Shown here: positions 43,858-53,795 of the stretch, piece by piece | Position numbering within the stretch: the stretch's first letter is position 1 | Layout of the letters: every line of letters starts with the position of its first letter | Source: Pseudomonas hunanensis | GTDB lineage: Bacteria; Pseudomonadota; Gammaproteobacteria; Pseudomonadales; Pseudomonadaceae | Direction: 5' to 3' | Assembly (NCBI RefSeq): GCF_013393325.1 | Contig: NZ_QJRC01000070.1 | Span: 1-64,000, forward strand | DNA length: 64,000 bases | Translations under genes and position numbers: made by a program | Notes under the pieces: generated by a model | Database searches by the model: none | What the model was told of the DNA's origin: nothing | The model's input: the letters and a program-made list of their open reading frames with translations, nothing else

Positions 43858-44808
43858 ATGTCAGTCTTCACCCCCGTGACCCGGCCTGAGCTGGAAACCT
43901 TTCTGGCGCCGTACCAGCTGGGCCGTCTGCTCGACTTCCAGGGCATTGCCGCCGGCACCGAAAACAGCAATTTCTTCGTCAGCCTCGAACAGGGGGAGTT
44001 CGTCCTGACGCTGATCGAGCGCGGGCCAAGCGAGGACATGCCGTTCTTTATCGAGCTGCTCGACACCCTGCACGCCGCCGACATGCCGGTGCCCTATGCC
44101 ATTCGTGACCGCGACGGCAACGGCCTGCGCGAGCTGTGCGGCAAGCCTGCGCTGCTGCAGCCAAGGCTGTCGGGCAAGCACATCAAGGCACCGAACAACC
44201 AGCACTGCGCCCAGGTCGGCGAGTTGCTGGCGCACATTCACCTGGCCACCCGCGCGCACATCATCGAACGCAAGACCGACCGTGGCCTGGACTGGATGCT
44301 GGCCTCGGGTGCCGAACTGTTGCCACGCCTGACCGCCGAGCAAGCCAAGCTGCTGCAACCGGCACTGGACGAAATCACCGCGCACAAAGCGCAGATCCTG
44401 GCCTTGCCACGGGCCAACCTGCATGCCGACCTGTTCCGCGACAACGTGATGTTCGAAGGCACCCACCTGACCGGGGTGATCGACTTCTACAACGCCTGTT
44501 CCGGGCCGATGCTGTATGACATCGCCATTACCGTGAACGACTGGTGCCTGGACGAGCAGGGTGCGGTGGATGTGCCGCGTGCACAGGCGCTGCTGGCTGC
44601 CTATGCGGCGCTGCGGCCATTCACGGCTGCCGAGGCCGAGCTGTGGCCGGAAATGCTGCGGGTAGGCTGCGTGCGCTTCTGGTTGTCGCGCCTGATTGCA
44701 GCGGAGTCGTTTGCCGGAATGGATGTGATGATCCATGACCCGAGCGAGTTCGAAGTGCGTCTGGCGCAGCGCCAGCAGGTGGCTTTGCACCTGCCATTCG
44801 CCCTCTAG
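43858..44808 (+). CDS. thrB: Homoserine kinase (ThrB, APH-like type)
   Basis: This 316-aa homoserine kinase is of the aminoglycoside-phosphotransferase fold used by Pseudomonas, not the GHMP type of E. coli. Key segments are GTENSNFFVSLEQGEFVLTL, the catalytic loop NLHADLFRDNVMF and the metal-binding GVIDFYNACSGPMLYDIAI. It phosphorylates homoserine on the way to threonine. The ATG at 43858 agrees with homologues, yet there is no Shine-Dalgarno sequence because a terminator hairpin fills the space before it. Confidence 0.93.
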   Translation: MSVFTPVTRPELETFLAPYQLGRLLDFQGIAAGTENSNFFVSLEQGEFVLTLIERGPSEDMPFFIELLDTLHAADMPVPYAIRDRDGNGLRELCGKPALLQPRLSGKHIKAPNNQHCAQVGELLAHIHLATRAHIIERKTDRGLDWMLASGAELLPRLTAEQAKLLQPALDEITAHKAQILALPRANLHADLFRDNVMFEGTHLTGVIDFYNACSGPMLYDIAITVNDWCLDEQGAVDVPRAQALLAAYAALRPFTAAEAELWPEMLRVGCVRFWLSRLIAAESFAGMDVMIHDPSEFEVRLAQRQQVALHLPFAL

Positions 44809-44816
44809 TTTCTATT

Positions 44817-44850
44817 CGGCCTCTTCGCGGGCATGCCCGCGACGAGGCCG
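44817..44850. repeat. REP palindrome between thrB and znuA
   Basis: A single palindrome with arms CGGCCTCTTCGCGGGC and GCCCGCGACGAGGCCG and one bulge separates two convergent genes. It may serve as a bidirectional terminator. Confidence 0.85.
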
Positions 44851-44858
44851 GCACAGGC

Positions 44859-45767
44859 TTAGAGCTGTTCCAGGCACCCAGCCAAGTCGCCGCCCAGCTT
44901 TTCCAGCAAGCGCTCATAGCCCTTGCCATCCACCGGGTCTGTTCCGCCCAGCGCATCCAGCTCGGCCAGGCGCACCGGCAGCCCGGCGGTCAAGGTCTCG
45001 GCCAAGCGCGGTCGCAGTGGCGGCTCGCTGAACACACAGGTCTTGCCCACTTCCTGCAGGCGCTTGCGCATGGCCGCCACATGTTGCGCCCCAGGCTGCA
45101 CCTCGGACGCCACGCTGAATACGCCGGTGTGCTTCAAACCATATTCAGCCTCGAAGTAATCGAACGCTTCGTGGAACACGAAATAAGGTTTGCCGGCAAT
45201 ACCGTCCACCCGCGTCTTGATACGCGCATCCAGTGCATCCAGACGCTCGTCGAAGGCCTTCAGGTTGCTCTGGTAGCGAGCCGCATTGGCCGGGTCGACC
45301 TGGGCCAGATCAGCCGCCATTTTTGCCGCGATTACTCGCGCATTGACCGACGATAGCCACAAGTGCGCATCCAGGCTGCCCGGCCGGTGATCATGGTCAT
45401 GGTCGTCGTGGCTTTCTTCCTCATGGGAGTGGCTGTCCTCGCCAAAGTGACGCAGCTTCATGCCCGTCAGCGACTGCACGGCCACGGTGGCCTTGCTGCG
45501 GCTAGCCAAGACACGCGGCAGGAAGTTCTCCATGTCCGGGCCGATCCAGTACAGCAGGTCGGCATCACCCACCCGCCGTACATCGGACGGGCGCAGCGCG
45601 TAGTGGTGCGGCGAAGCGCCTGGTGGCAGCAAGACGTCAGGGCTGCCAATGCCATCCTGCACGGCAGCGGCAATCTGCTGCAGGGGCTTGATACTGGTGA
45701 GCACGCGCACATCGGCCTGGGCGGAAAATGCGATGAAAGCGACAAACAGAGCTAGGAATCGGGACAC
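44859..45767 (-). CDS. znuA: Zinc ABC transporter substrate-binding protein ZnuA
   Basis: This 302-aa cluster 9 metal-binding lipoprotein-like protein has a signal peptide (about residues 1-17, FSAQA). The family pattern reads TSIKPLQQIAAAV, then PPGASPHHYALRPSD. A His/Asp-rich loop follows (SHSHEEESHDDHDHDH), and later VFHEAFDYFEAEYGL supplies another zinc ligand. It delivers periplasmic zinc to ZnuBC. GTG at 45767 is preferred as the start because an ATG further upstream would overlap the Zur box. The ribosome-binding site is weak. Divergent from zur, under the same operator. Confidence 0.92.
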   Translation of the reverse strand: MSRFLALFVAFIAFSAQADVRVLTSIKPLQQIAAAVQDGIGSPDVLLPPGASPHHYALRPSDVRRVGDADLLYWIGPDMENFLPRVLASRSKATVAVQSLTGMKLRHFGEDSHSHEEESHDDHDHDHRPGSLDAHLWLSSVNARVIAAKMAADLAQVDPANAARYQSNLKAFDERLDALDARIKTRVDGIAGKPYFVFHEAFDYFEAEYGLKHTGVFSVASEVQPGAQHVAAMRKRLQEVGKTCVFSEPPLRPRLAETLTAGLPVRLAELDALGGTDPVDGKGYERLLEKLGGDLAGCLEQL

Positions 45768-45794
45768 GGTGGATACTCGAGTCGTCAGAAACAG

Positions 45795-45807
45795 GTAACA
45801 TAATAAC
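45795..45807. promoter_or_regulatory. Zur box between znuA and zur
   Basis: GTAACATAATAAC (GTTATTATGTTAC on the other strand) is a near-palindrome close to the pseudomonad Zur core GTTATATTATAAC. It lies in the 66-bp divergent region of znuA and zur-znuCB, so one Zur dimer could repress both units when zinc is plentiful. This also makes zur autoregulated. Confidence 0.75.
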
Positions 45808-45833
45808 GTCTCCATCCAGAACCGTCGCTGCCC

Positions 45834-46319
45834 ATGTCCATCACGCCGCTGGCCAACCGTCCTCACGATCACTCCCATTGCGTACACAGCGCACTGGCTG
45901 AAGCCGACGCCTTGTGCACCCGCCTGGGCCTGCGCCTGACCGCGCTGCGCCGCCGAGTGCTGGAGCTGGTGTGGCAAAGCCACAAGCCACTGGGCGCCTA
46001 CGACATCCTTGCCGTGCTCAGCGAGCAGGACGGCCGCCGCGCCGCCCCGCCCACGGTGTACCGCGCGCTGGACTTCCTGCTGGAAAACGGCCTGGTGCAC
46101 CGCATCGCCTCGCTCAACGCCTTCATCGGCTGCAGCCACCCCGAGCATGTGCATCAAGGCCAGTTCCTGATTTGCCGCGCCTGCCATGTGGCCATCGAGC
46201 TGGAGCAGAGCAGCATCAGCGATGCCATCATCGACAGCGCCAAAGGCGTGGGCTTCACGGTCGAGACCCAGACCGTGGAAGTGGTCGGGCTGTGCGGCAG
46301 CTGCCGGAGCGCGGCATGA
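45834..46319 (+). CDS. zur: Zinc uptake regulator Zur (Fur family)
   Basis: This 161-aa Fur-family repressor has an N-terminal winged helix (about residues 25-90, with [14 protein letters not shown] and [16 protein letters not shown]). The C-terminal dimer domain has zinc-binding cysteines in CRACH and CGSC and histidines in [11 protein letters not shown]. It senses zinc and represses the flanking uptake genes. Its stop overlaps the znuC start (ATGA), so zur, znuC and znuB form one translationally coupled operon. Confidence 0.94.
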   Translation: MSITPLANRPHDHSHCVHSALAEADALCTRLGLRLTALRRRVLELVWQSHKPLGAYDILAVLSEQDGRRAAPPTVYRALDFLLENGLVHRIASLNAFIGCSHPEHVHQGQFLICRACHVAIELEQSSISDAIIDSAKGVGFTVETQTVEVVGLCGSCRSAA

Positions 46320-47089
46320 GCGATGCCTTGATCCGCCTGGAACAGGTCGGCGTCACTTTTGGCGGCGAGGCGGTACTCGACAGCATCGACCTGTCGGTCG
46401 CCCCCGGTCAGATCGTCACCCTGATCGGCCCCAACGGTGCCGGCAAGACCACCCTGGTGCGCGCCGTACTCGGTCTGCTCAAGCCACACCGCGGCAAGGT
46501 ATGGCGCAAGCCCAAGCTGCGCATTGGCTACATGCCACAAAAGATCCAGGTCGATGCCACGCTGCCGCTGTCGGTGCTGCGCTTCTTGCGCCTGGTGCCC
46601 GGCGTAGACCGCGCGGCAGCCTTGTCCGCGCTGCAGGAAGTGGGCGCCGAGCAGGTCATCGACAGCCCTATCCAGACCATTTCCGGCGGCGAGATGCAAC
46701 GCGTACTGCTGGCCCGCGCCCTGTTGCGCGAGCCCCAGTTGCTGGTGCTCGACGAACCGGTACAAGGTGTGGACGTGGTCGGCCAGACCGAGCTGTACAA
46801 CCTCATCACCCGCCTGCGCGACCGCCACGGCTGCGGCGTGCTGATGGTGTCCCACGACCTGCACCTGGTGATGAGCGCCACCGACCAGGTGGTGTGCCTG
46901 AACCGCCACGTATGCTGCTCGGGCCACCCCGAGCAAGTCAGCGGCGACCCGGCGTTCGTCGAGCTGTTTGGCCAGACCGCACCTAGCCTGGCCATCTACC
47001 ACCACCATCACGACCACAGCCACGACCTGCACGGCTCGGTGGTCGCCCCTGGCACCCATGTTCACGGAGAGCACTGCAAGCATGGCTGA
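46316..47089 (+). CDS. znuC: Zinc ABC transporter ATPase ZnuC
   Basis: This 257-aa ATPase has Walker [10 protein letters not shown], signature [15 protein letters not shown], Walker [13 protein letters not shown] and a switch His in VSHDLH. The C-terminal 30 residues are very histidine-rich ([13 protein letters not shown] and [10 protein letters not shown]). This tail could bind zinc in the cytoplasm and couple transport to metal status; E. coli ZnuC has a shorter version. It overlaps zur by 4 bp and znuB by 8 bp. Confidence 0.95.
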   Translation: MSDALIRLEQVGVTFGGEAVLDSIDLSVAPGQIVTLIGPNGAGKTTLVRAVLGLLKPHRGKVWRKPKLRIGYMPQKIQVDATLPLSVLRFLRLVPGVDRAAALSALQEVGAEQVIDSPIQTISGGEMQRVLLARALLREPQLLVLDEPVQGVDVVGQTELYNLITRLRDRHGCGVLMVSHDLHLVMSATDQVVCLNRHVCCSGHPEQVSGDPAFVELFGQTAPSLAIYHHHHDHSHDLHGSVVAPGTHVHGEHCKHG

Positions 47090-47864
47090 TTTTCTTCTCT
47101 ACGCCCTGCTTGCCGGTTTGTCCCTGGCGCTGGTCGCCGGCCCGCTGGGCTCCTTCGTGGTGTGGCGGCGCATGGCCTACTTTGGCGACACCTTGTCCCA
47201 TGCCGCCTTGCTCGGTGTGGCCTTGGGCTTCGCCCTGGACGTCAGCCCAGCGCTGGCGGTAACCGTGGGCTGCCTGTTGCTGGCAATCCTGCTGGTGACC
47301 TTGCAGCAACGCCAGCCGCTGGCCTCCGACACCCTGCTCGGCATCCTCGCCCCCAGCACCCTGTCGCTGGGCCTGGTGGTACTGAGCTTCATGCACGATG
47401 TGCGCATCGACCTGATGGCGTACCTGTTCGGCGACCTGCTGGCCATCAGCACCACCGACCTGGCCTGGATCCTCGGCGGCAGTGCGCTGGTGCTGCTGTT
47501 GCTCGCCGTGCTGTGGCGGCCGCTGCTGGCGGTTACCGTGCACGAAGAGCTGGCCATGGTCGAAGGCCTGCCTGTGGCCGGCCTGCGCCTGGCGCTCATG
47601 CTGTTGATTGCGGTGGTAATTGCCGTGGCCATGAAGATCGTCGGTGTGCTGCTGATCACCTCGCTGCTGATCATCCCTGCGGCTGCGGCACAGCGTCACG
47701 CCCGCTCGCCAGAGCAGATGGCCCTGGGCGCCAGCCTGCTGGGCGTTACCGCTGTGTGCGGTGGCCTGGCCATGTCCTGGTTCAAGGACACCCCCGCCGG
47801 CCCGTCGATCGTGGTCTGCGCGGCGGTGCTATTCTTGCTGAGCCTGGCCCTGCCAAAACGCTGA
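47082..47864 (+). CDS. znuB: Zinc ABC transporter permease ZnuB
   Basis: This 260-aa ABC-3 family permease has seven or eight helices. It includes [19 protein letters not shown] near the N-terminus and [19 protein letters not shown] toward the end. It carries zinc through the inner membrane using ZnuC. The start at 47082 lies inside the znuC 3' end. A weak GC-rich dyad follows the stop at about 47873. Confidence 0.94.
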   Translation: MADFLLYALLAGLSLALVAGPLGSFVVWRRMAYFGDTLSHAALLGVALGFALDVSPALAVTVGCLLLAILLVTLQQRQPLASDTLLGILAPSTLSLGLVVLSFMHDVRIDLMAYLFGDLLAISTTDLAWILGGSALVLLLLAVLWRPLLAVTVHEELAMVEGLPVAGLRLALMLLIAVVIAVAMKIVGVLLITSLLIIPAAAAQRHARSPEQMALGASLLGVTAVCGGLAMSWFKDTPAGPSIVVCAAVLFLLSLALPKR

Positions 47865-47991
47865 GAAGCAGGGCGTGTGCAGGCACGCCTTGCAACCTTT
47901 TGCCGGGTAAAGGGTCTGTAAGACCTGTTTTCGAGCGTGCGCACCTGGGTGTAGACTTGCTCGCTTTTTGCGCAAATAGAGAGTCGCAGGA

Positions 47992-48699
47992 ATGAAGCCG
48001 TTCGCCTCCCGTTATCTGCTTGTTGCCGCGTTTTCCCTGTTCCTGGCTGCCTGTTCCAGCGCGCCGGTCGAGCAGGCCACCGCACCTGCCCAAGCCGATG
48101 CCTGGCAGCAGTTGCAACAAAATATCGCCAGCAACGAGCTGGCCACCGCCGAAGACCAGCTTGCAGCCCTGCAGGCCCAGTCGCCGGATGACCCACGCCT
48201 GGAGCAATACCAGCGCCAGCTGGCCGAAGCCTACCTGCAGCGCAGCCAGATCGTCCTGCAGAAGGGCGATGTGAACGCGGCCGCTACCGCGTTGGCCCGT
48301 GCTCGCGCACTGATGCCGCAAGCCCCGGCAGTGACCGGTGGCGATCCCCTGAGCCAGGCACGCAAGGCCGAGCTGGAGAAGGCAGAGGCCGCCTTGAAAG
48401 CCGCTGAAGCCAAACCCAAGGCACGTATCATCGACCCGACAGCGCCAAGCACTGTGGTGGCCTTGAAGACCACTGACAGCCGCGCCATGCGCCGTCAGCT
48501 CGATGATATTGCCGCCGATGTGGTGAGCTATGACTGCGAGGTGGTGCTCCAGGTGCCGCGCACTGACGACGCACCTTGGCTTAAGACTTTGCTGGAAAAG
48601 CGGGTGCGCAAGATCGACAGTGGTTTCGATCTGAAGCAGACCCATGAGATCCAGCGCTCGCTGCCGGCGCAGGTGGTTCTGGTACCGCATCAGCAGTAA
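47992..48699 (+). CDS. Lipoprotein of unknown function (PA5502-like)
   Basis: This 235-aa lipoprotein has a signal peptide with lipobox FLAAC (Cys21). A TPR-like helical region follows (about residues 35-110, with ATAEDQLAALQAQSPDDPR and ALARARALMP), then an Ala/Lys linker and a C-terminal domain (about 150-230) of unknown fold. It has its own promoter region after znuB. Conserved position between znuB and metN in P. aeruginosa suggests an ancient neighbour but gives no function. Confidence 0.78.
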   Translation: MKPFASRYLLVAAFSLFLAACSSAPVEQATAPAQADAWQQLQQNIASNELATAEDQLAALQAQSPDDPRLEQYQRQLAEAYLQRSQIVLQKGDVNAAATALARARALMPQAPAVTGGDPLSQARKAELEKAEAALKAAEAKPKARIIDPTAPSTVVALKTTDSRAMRRQLDDIAADVVSYDCEVVLQVPRTDDAPWLKTLLEKRVRKIDSGFDLKQTHEIQRSLPAQVVLVPHQQ

Positions 48700-48703
48700 A
48701 AAG

Positions 48704-48789
48704 CTTCGCGGGTAAACCCGCTCCCACAGGGATAGCACAGGTTTCGAGGTCGGTGCTGTACCTGTGGGAGCGGGTTTACCCGCGAATAG
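48704..48789. repeat. Inverted pair of REP elements
   Basis: TTCGCGGGTAAACCCGCTCC at the left faces the inverted copy GAGCGGGTTTACCCGCGAA at the right, separated by about 30 bp. It lies between the convergent lipoprotein and katE genes. Same family as 12.7 and 63.3 kb. Confidence 0.92.
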
Positions 48790-48795
48790 GACCTA

Positions 48796-50931
48796 TCAGG
48801 CCGGCACAGCCTCCGCAGCTGCTTCCCGCTCCCAAACCCGGTGCCCTTCAACCGCTTTGACAAAGGCATCCACGGTCTTCTGGTCATCCCCCAGCAGCAA
48901 TCCCTTGTCCTCCTTCAGCCCAAGGCCGGACGCCAGCTCCTTGGTCAACACCATCGCCTTCAGGTGCTTGTAGCCCTCCAGCAAGAAGTGCTTGGCCAGC
49001 CCGCTGGCCACCAAGGCGTCCGCCGAAGCCTTGCCTCCTGGCACGACAATCCCGTCGAACATGATCGAAGGCATCCCTTCCATCGACGCATCCACCGGCA
49101 GCTGCTTACCGTCCGCAGTCTTTACCGGCGCCGATGTCGGCCCTAACAGCATCGGCCGTGTACTGTGTGCTTCCAGCGCCTTCACCAGCTTGTCGACGCT
49201 AGCACCGTCCACGCCATCCGCCACCAGCAGCGCAATTTTGCGCCCCTTGATGCCCACGTCACCGGGGTGGTTCATCTGGCTCAACGCCTTGGACTGCGCG
49301 AGCTTGCTGCCTTTCACCTTGACCGTTCCCTGCTTGGGCGCAGGCAGCCCCAGGTTGGCCGCCACCGCCGCCGCCAGCTTCAGGTCGATATTGGCCAGAA
49401 TCTCGTTAACCTCCCGGGCACGGATGGCTTCACGCTCCACCTTGCCCAGCTCGAAACTGTAAGCCTTGATGATGTGCTGCTGCTCGGTCGGGCTCATGCT
49501 CTGGAAGAACAGCCGCGCCTGAGAGAAGTGATCGCCGAACGATTCGCTACGCTGGCGGATCTTGTGTGCATCGATCCGCTCCTGATAACTCTCGAAGCCA
49601 CCGTCCTGTGCAGCAGGGGGTGTTTCCTTCGGCCAGCCGCCGTCGATGGAGTTGGGTTCGTACGAAGCCCGGCCCTTGTCGATGGTCATGCGGTGCATGG
49701 CATCGCGCTGGCTGCTGTGGTTCGGCGCCACCGGGCGGTTGATCGGGATTTCATGGAAGTTCGGCCCGCCCAGCCGGCTGATCTGCGTATCGGTGTACGA
49801 GAACAATCGCCCCTGCAGCAGGGGGTCGTTGGTAAAGTCGATGCCCGGCACGATATGCCCTGGGCAGAACGCCACCTGCTCGGTTTCTGCGAAGAAGTTG
49901 TCCGGGTTGCGGTTGAGCACCATCTTGCCCAGCAGCTTCACCGGCACCAGCTCTTCAGGAATGAGCTTGGTCGGGTCGAGCAGGTCGAAGTCGTACTTGT
50001 GCTCGTCGGCCTCGGGTACCACCTGCACGCCCAGCTCCCATTCCGGGTAGTCCCCGGTCTCGATGGCTTCCCACAGGTCACGGCGGTGGTAGTCGGTGTC
50101 CTTGCCTGCCAGCTTCTGCGCTTCGTCCCACAACACCGAGTGCACGCCCTGACGGGGCTTCCAGTGGAACTTGACGAAACTGGCCACACCCTCGGCGTTG
50201 ATCAGGCGGAAGGTGTGCACGCCAAAGCCTTCCATCATTCGCAAGCTGCGCGGGATGGCGCGGTCGGACATGGCCCAGATCACCATATGCGCCGACTCCG
50301 GCACCAGCGAAACGAAGTCCCAGAACGTGTCGTGGGCAGAGCCGCCGGTGGGCATTTCATTCTGTGGCTCTGGCTTCACCGCATGCACGAAGTCCGGGAA
50401 CTTGATGGCATCTTGAATGAAAAATACCGGCATGTTGTTGCCAACCAGATCGAAGTTGCCTTCATCGGTGTAGAACTTGACGGCAAAACCGCGCACATCA
50501 CGCACCGTGTCACCCGAGCCGCGCGGCCCTTGTACGGTGGAAAAGCGCACGAATACCGGGGTGATCTTTTCCGGGTCCTGCAGGAAACCGGCCTTGGTCA
50601 GCTCGGCATGGCAGCCATAGCTCTGAAAGTAGCCGTGCGCCCCGGTACCCCGGGCATGGACGATGCGCTCAGGGATGCGCTCATGGTCAAAGTGGGTGAT
50701 CTTCTCGCGCATGATGAAATCTTCAAGCAACGACGGCCCTCGAACACCCGCCTTGAGGCTGTTCTGGTTATCGGCGATCTTCACCCCTTGGTTGGTGCGC
50801 AAGGCCTGGCCCGTGGCATCGCTGCGGAAGGCCTCCAGGCTCTGCAGCTTGGCGTTGGTGTTGGCCCGATCAGGGGTCTGGGTGCCGGCGGCCTCGCTGT
50901 GCTTGGGCGCGTCCGTTTTCTTGCTGGGCAT
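48796..50931 (-). CDS. katE: Large-subunit catalase HPII (KatE)
   Basis: This 711-aa clade 2 catalase has a long N-terminal arm and catalytic His92 in [15 protein letters not shown]. The distal Asn is in [11 protein letters not shown], and the proximal heme-ligand Tyr is in [18 protein letters not shown]. The C-terminal flavodoxin-like domain (about residues 555-711, [15 protein letters not shown]) is typical of the large catalases. It destroys hydrogen peroxide, usually in stationary phase under RpoS. It sits between znuB/PA5502-like and metN, which are closer together in P. aeruginosa, so katE was probably inserted here. Confidence 0.95.
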   Translation of the reverse strand: MPSKKTDAPKHSEAAGTQTPDRANTNAKLQSLEAFRSDATGQALRTNQGVKIADNQNSLKAGVRGPSLLEDFIMREKITHFDHERIPERIVHARGTGAHGYFQSYGCHAELTKAGFLQDPEKITPVFVRFSTVQGPRGSGDTVRDVRGFAVKFYTDEGNFDLVGNNMPVFFIQDAIKFPDFVHAVKPEPQNEMPTGGSAHDTFWDFVSLVPESAHMVIWAMSDRAIPRSLRMMEGFGVHTFRLINAEGVASFVKFHWKPRQGVHSVLWDEAQKLAGKDTDYHRRDLWEAIETGDYPEWELGVQVVPEADEHKYDFDLLDPTKLIPEELVPVKLLGKMVLNRNPDNFFAETEQVAFCPGHIVPGIDFTNDPLLQGRLFSYTDTQISRLGGPNFHEIPINRPVAPNHSSQRDAMHRMTIDKGRASYEPNSIDGGWPKETPPAAQDGGFESYQERIDAHKIRQRSESFGDHFSQARLFFQSMSPTEQQHIIKAYSFELGKVEREAIRAREVNEILANIDLKLAAAVAANLGLPAPKQGTVKVKGSKLAQSKALSQMNHPGDVGIKGRKIALLVADGVDGASVDKLVKALEAHSTRPMLLGPTSAPVKTADGKQLPVDASMEGMPSIMFDGIVVPGGKASADALVASGLAKHFLLEGYKHLKAMVLTKELASGLGLKEDKGLLLGDDQKTVDAFVKAVEGHRVWEREAAAEAVPA

Positions 50932-51158
50932 GGTCGGCTCTCCTCGTCAGTCTTCAGGCGTGCCCGTTTCGGGCTTGTTCAAGTAGTGACTGGGAGGCAT
51001 TGCCGAGCGTTCAATCAGGATTACCGGTTGTCGCGATATGCCCGATGGATTGGTGCATTACGAAATAAATGCTAAGAACAGCTATGGGAAAAGGCTAAAA
51101 TGCGCGACCCCAGCTAACCGCTGATTCAAATTTCAATGCGCCCCACAAGGTTCGCTAC

Positions 51159-52166
51159 GTGATCGAGTTCCAACAGGTACATAAAACCTACCGCGTTGCC
51201 GGTAGGGAAATCCCCGCACTGAATCCGACCAGCCTGACCATCGAAGATGGCCAGGTGTTCGGCCTGATCGGCCATTCCGGCGCCGGCAAAAGCACCATGC
51301 TGCGCCTGATCAACCGTCTGGAAGAACCTTCCGGTGGCAAGATCATCGTCGACGGCGAAGACGTCACCGCGTTCAACGCCAGCCAGCTGCGCGGCTTCCG
51401 CCAGCAGGTCGGGATGATTTTCCAGCACTTCAACCTGCTGGCCTCCAAGACCGTCGCCGACAACGTCGCCCTGCCATTGACCCTGGCCGGCGAGCTGTCG
51501 CGCAGCGAGATCGACACGCGCGTCACCGAGTTGCTGGCCCGCGTGGGCCTGTCAGACCACGCCAAGAAGTACCCGGCGCAGCTGTCCGGCGGCCAGAAGC
51601 AGCGCGTCGGTATCGCCCGCGCCCTGTCCACCAACCCGAAGATCCTGCTGTGCGACGAGGCCACCAGTGCCCTCGACCCGCAAACCACGGCCTCGGTCCT
51701 GCAACTGCTGGCCGAAATCAACCGTGAGCTGAAGCTGACCATCGTGCTGATCACCCACGAGATGGACGTGATCCGCCGGGTCTGCGACCGCGTGGCGGTG
51801 ATGGACGCCGGCCAGATTGTCGAGCAAGGCTCGGTGGCCGAGGTGTTCCTGCACCCGCAGCACCCCACCACCAAGCGCTTCGTCCAAGAAGACGAGCAGG
51901 TCGACGAAGGCGAGCAGCGCGACGACTTTGCCCACGTACCGGGCCGCATCGTGCGCCTGACCTTCCAGGGCGACGCTACCTACGCGCCGCTGCTGGGCAC
52001 CGTGGCCCGCGAAACCGGTGTGGACTACAGCATCCTCGCCGGGCGTATCGACCGCATCAAGGATGTCCCCTATGGCCAGCTCACCCTCGCCCTGATCGGC
52101 GGAGACATGGAAGCGGCGTTTGCCCGCTTCAAGGCAGCTGACGTACATATGGAGGTACTGCGTTGA
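51159..52166 (+). CDS. metN: Methionine ABC transporter ATPase MetN
   Basis: This 335-aa ATPase has Walker [10 protein letters not shown], signature [15 protein letters not shown] and Walker [15 protein letters not shown]-terminal NIL regulatory domain (about residues 262-335) binds methionine and shuts the transporter down from inside. Start is GTG with AAGG upstream. The 227-bp region shared with divergent katE holds the promoters; a TAAAAT -10-like element is visible near 51096. First gene of metNIQ. Confidence 0.95.
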   Translation: MIEFQQVHKTYRVAGREIPALNPTSLTIEDGQVFGLIGHSGAGKSTMLRLINRLEEPSGGKIIVDGEDVTAFNASQLRGFRQQVGMIFQHFNLLASKTVADNVALPLTLAGELSRSEIDTRVTELLARVGLSDHAKKYPAQLSGGQKQRVGIARALSTNPKILLCDEATSALDPQTTASVLQLLAEINRELKLTIVLITHEMDVIRRVCDRVAVMDAGQIVEQGSVAEVFLHPQHPTTKRFVQEDEQVDEGEQRDDFAHVPGRIVRLTFQGDATYAPLLGTVARETGVDYSILAGRIDRIKDVPYGQLTLALIGGDMEAAFARFKAADVHMEVLR

Positions 52167-52837
52167 TGGACGCCCTGAATTTCTTCGCCAACGTCGACTG
52201 GGCCGAAATCTGGCTGGCCACCATCGACACCATGATCATGCTGTTCGGCTCGCTGTTCTTCACCGTGCTGCTGGGCCTGCCGCTGGGTGTGCTGCTGTTC
52301 CTCTGCGGGCCGAAGCAGATGTTCGAACAGAAGGGCGTGTACGCGCTGCTGTCGCTGGTGGTCAACATCCTGCGCTCGCTGCCGTTCATCATCCTGCTGA
52401 TCGTGATGATCCCATTCACCGTGCTGATCACCGGCACCTCGCTGGGCGTTGCCGGCGCCATCCCACCACTGGTAGTGGGTGCCACGCCGTTCTTTGCCCG
52501 CCTGGTTGAAACCGCTCTGCGTGAAGTGGACCGCGGCATCATCGAAGCCACCCAGTCGATGGGCGCCACCACCCGCCAGATCATCACCAGCGCACTGCTG
52601 CCGGAGGCCCGCCCGGGTATCTTCGCAGCCATTACCGTCACCGCCATCACCCTGGTTTCGTACACCGCCATGGCCGGTGTGGTGGGTGCGGGCGGCCTGG
52701 GCGATCTGGCTATCCGCTTCGGTTACCAGCGTTTCCAGACCGATGTGATGGTAGTGACCGTGGTTCTGCTGCTGGTACTGGTTCAAGTCCTGCAAAGCGT
52801 GGGCGACAAACTGGTCGTACATTTTTCCCGTAAGTAA
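52166..52837 (+). CDS. metI: Methionine ABC transporter permease MetI
   Basis: This 223-aa permease has five membrane helices and the ABC EAA-type loop EATQSMGATTRQIITSALLPEA. Its ATG shares one base with the metN stop (TGATG), so translation is coupled. It forms the channel for D- and L-methionine with MetN and MetQ. Two GC-rich hairpins separate it from metQ. Confidence 0.95.
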   Translation: MDALNFFANVDWAEIWLATIDTMIMLFGSLFFTVLLGLPLGVLLFLCGPKQMFEQKGVYALLSLVVNILRSLPFIILLIVMIPFTVLITGTSLGVAGAIPPLVVGATPFFARLVETALREVDRGIIEATQSMGATTRQIITSALLPEARPGIFAAITVTAITLVSYTAMAGVVGAGGLGDLAIRFGYQRFQTDVMVVTVVLLLVLVQVLQSVGDKLVVHFSRK

Positions 52838-52845
52838 CCCCAATA

Positions 52846-52885
52846 GGGTCGGCCCGGCCGACCCGTTCGGGGGCCGTCGCGGCCC
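52846..52885 (+). other. GC-rich hairpins in the metI-metQ gap
   Basis: GGGTCGGCC pairs with GGCCGACCC (52846-52864), followed by a GGGCC-GTCGC-GGCCC hairpin near 52870-52885. No T-tract follows. Such structures upstream of a binding-protein gene often stabilise its mRNA so that it is made in excess over the membrane parts. That role is inferred. Confidence 0.5.
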
Positions 52886-52901
52886 TCACAAGGAGTGATC
52901 A

Positions 52902-53672
52902 ATGAAGAAGCTGCTTGCTGTCGCTGCCGCTGTCGCGGCCTTCTCGGCCCACGCCGATACCCTGACCGTTGCCGCCACCCCGGTGCCGCACGCCGAGATC
53001 CTCAACTTCGTCAAACCGCAGTTGGCCAAAGAAGGCGTGGAGCTGAAGGTCAAGGAATTCACCGATTACATTCAGCCGAACGTGCAGGTGGCCGAAAAGC
53101 GCCTGGACGCCAACTTCTTCCAGCACCAGCCATACCTGGATGAGTTCAACAAGGCCAAGGGCACCAACCTGGTGAGCGTGGCGGGCGTGCACATCGAGCC
53201 GCTGGGCGTGTATTCGACCAAGATCAAGAAGCTGGACGAGCTGTCCTCCGGCGCTACCGTGGTCATCCCCAACGACGCCACCAACGGCGGCCGCGCCTTG
53301 CTGCTGCTGGACAAGGCCGGTGTGATCAAGCTCAAGGACAACAAGAACATCCTGTCCACCGTGAAGGATGTTGCCGAGAACCCGAAAAGCATCAAGTTCC
53401 GTGAGCTGGAAGCGGCCACCATCCCGCGTGTGCTGACCCAGGTCGATGCCGCCCTGATCAACACCAACTACGCGCTGGAAGCCAAGCTGAACCCGGAAAA
53501 AGACGCGCTGGCCATCGAAGGCAGCGACTCGCCTTACGTGAACATCCTGGTTGCCCGCCCGGACAACAAGGACTCGGAAGACATGAAGAAACTGGCAGCT
53601 GCACTGCACTCGCCAGAGGTGAAGCAATTCATCATCGAGAAGTACAAGGGCGCTGTGGTTCCAGCGTTCTGA
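52902..53672 (+). CDS. metQ: Methionine-binding protein MetQ (NlpA family)
   Basis: This 256-aa NlpA-family binding protein has TVAATPVPHAEILNFVKPQL near the start and TDYIQPNVQVAEKRLDANFF in the ligand domain. Unlike E. coli MetQ it has no lipobox cysteine: the signal peptide ends AHADT and should be cut by signal peptidase I, giving a free periplasmic protein. AAGGAG precedes the ATG. Last gene of metNIQ, followed by an intrinsic terminator. Confidence 0.93.
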   Translation: MKKLLAVAAAVAAFSAHADTLTVAATPVPHAEILNFVKPQLAKEGVELKVKEFTDYIQPNVQVAEKRLDANFFQHQPYLDEFNKAKGTNLVSVAGVHIEPLGVYSTKIKKLDELSSGATVVIPNDATNGGRALLLLDKAGVIKLKDNKNILSTVKDVAENPKSIKFRELEAATIPRVLTQVDAALINTNYALEAKLNPEKDALAIEGSDSPYVNILVARPDNKDSEDMKKLAAALHSPEVKQFIIEKYKGAVVPAF

Positions 53673-53685
53673 TCCGACACCCCTG

Positions 53686-53706
53686 GGGCCGCTTTGCGGC
53701 CCTTTC
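53686..53706 (+). terminator. Terminator of metNIQ
   Basis: The stem GGGCCGC-TTT-GCGGCCC is followed by TTTC, 13 bp after the metQ stop. The T-run is short, and a REP pair follows directly. Confidence 0.75.
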
Positions 53707-53772
53707 GCGACACAAGGCCGCTCCTACAAGAGACCGCGTACCCCTGTAGGAGCGGCCTTGTGTTGCGATAGG
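53707..53772. repeat. Inverted REP-type pair, GCGACACAAGGCCGC family
   Basis: CGCGACACAAGGCCGCTCCT faces an inverted copy, AGGAGCGGCCTTGTGTTGCG, about 25 bp away. It lies between convergent metQ and the SCO gene. This is a different REP family from the CTTCGCGGG type and shares its core with the element at 8.8 kb. Confidence 0.88.
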
Positions 53773-53795
53773 CCTGCGCAGCAGGCCCATCAATC

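Noticed and set aside
50932-51158. Possible SAM riboswitch before metN
   Set aside because: No kink-turn or S-box-like core was found in the 227-bp katE-metN region.
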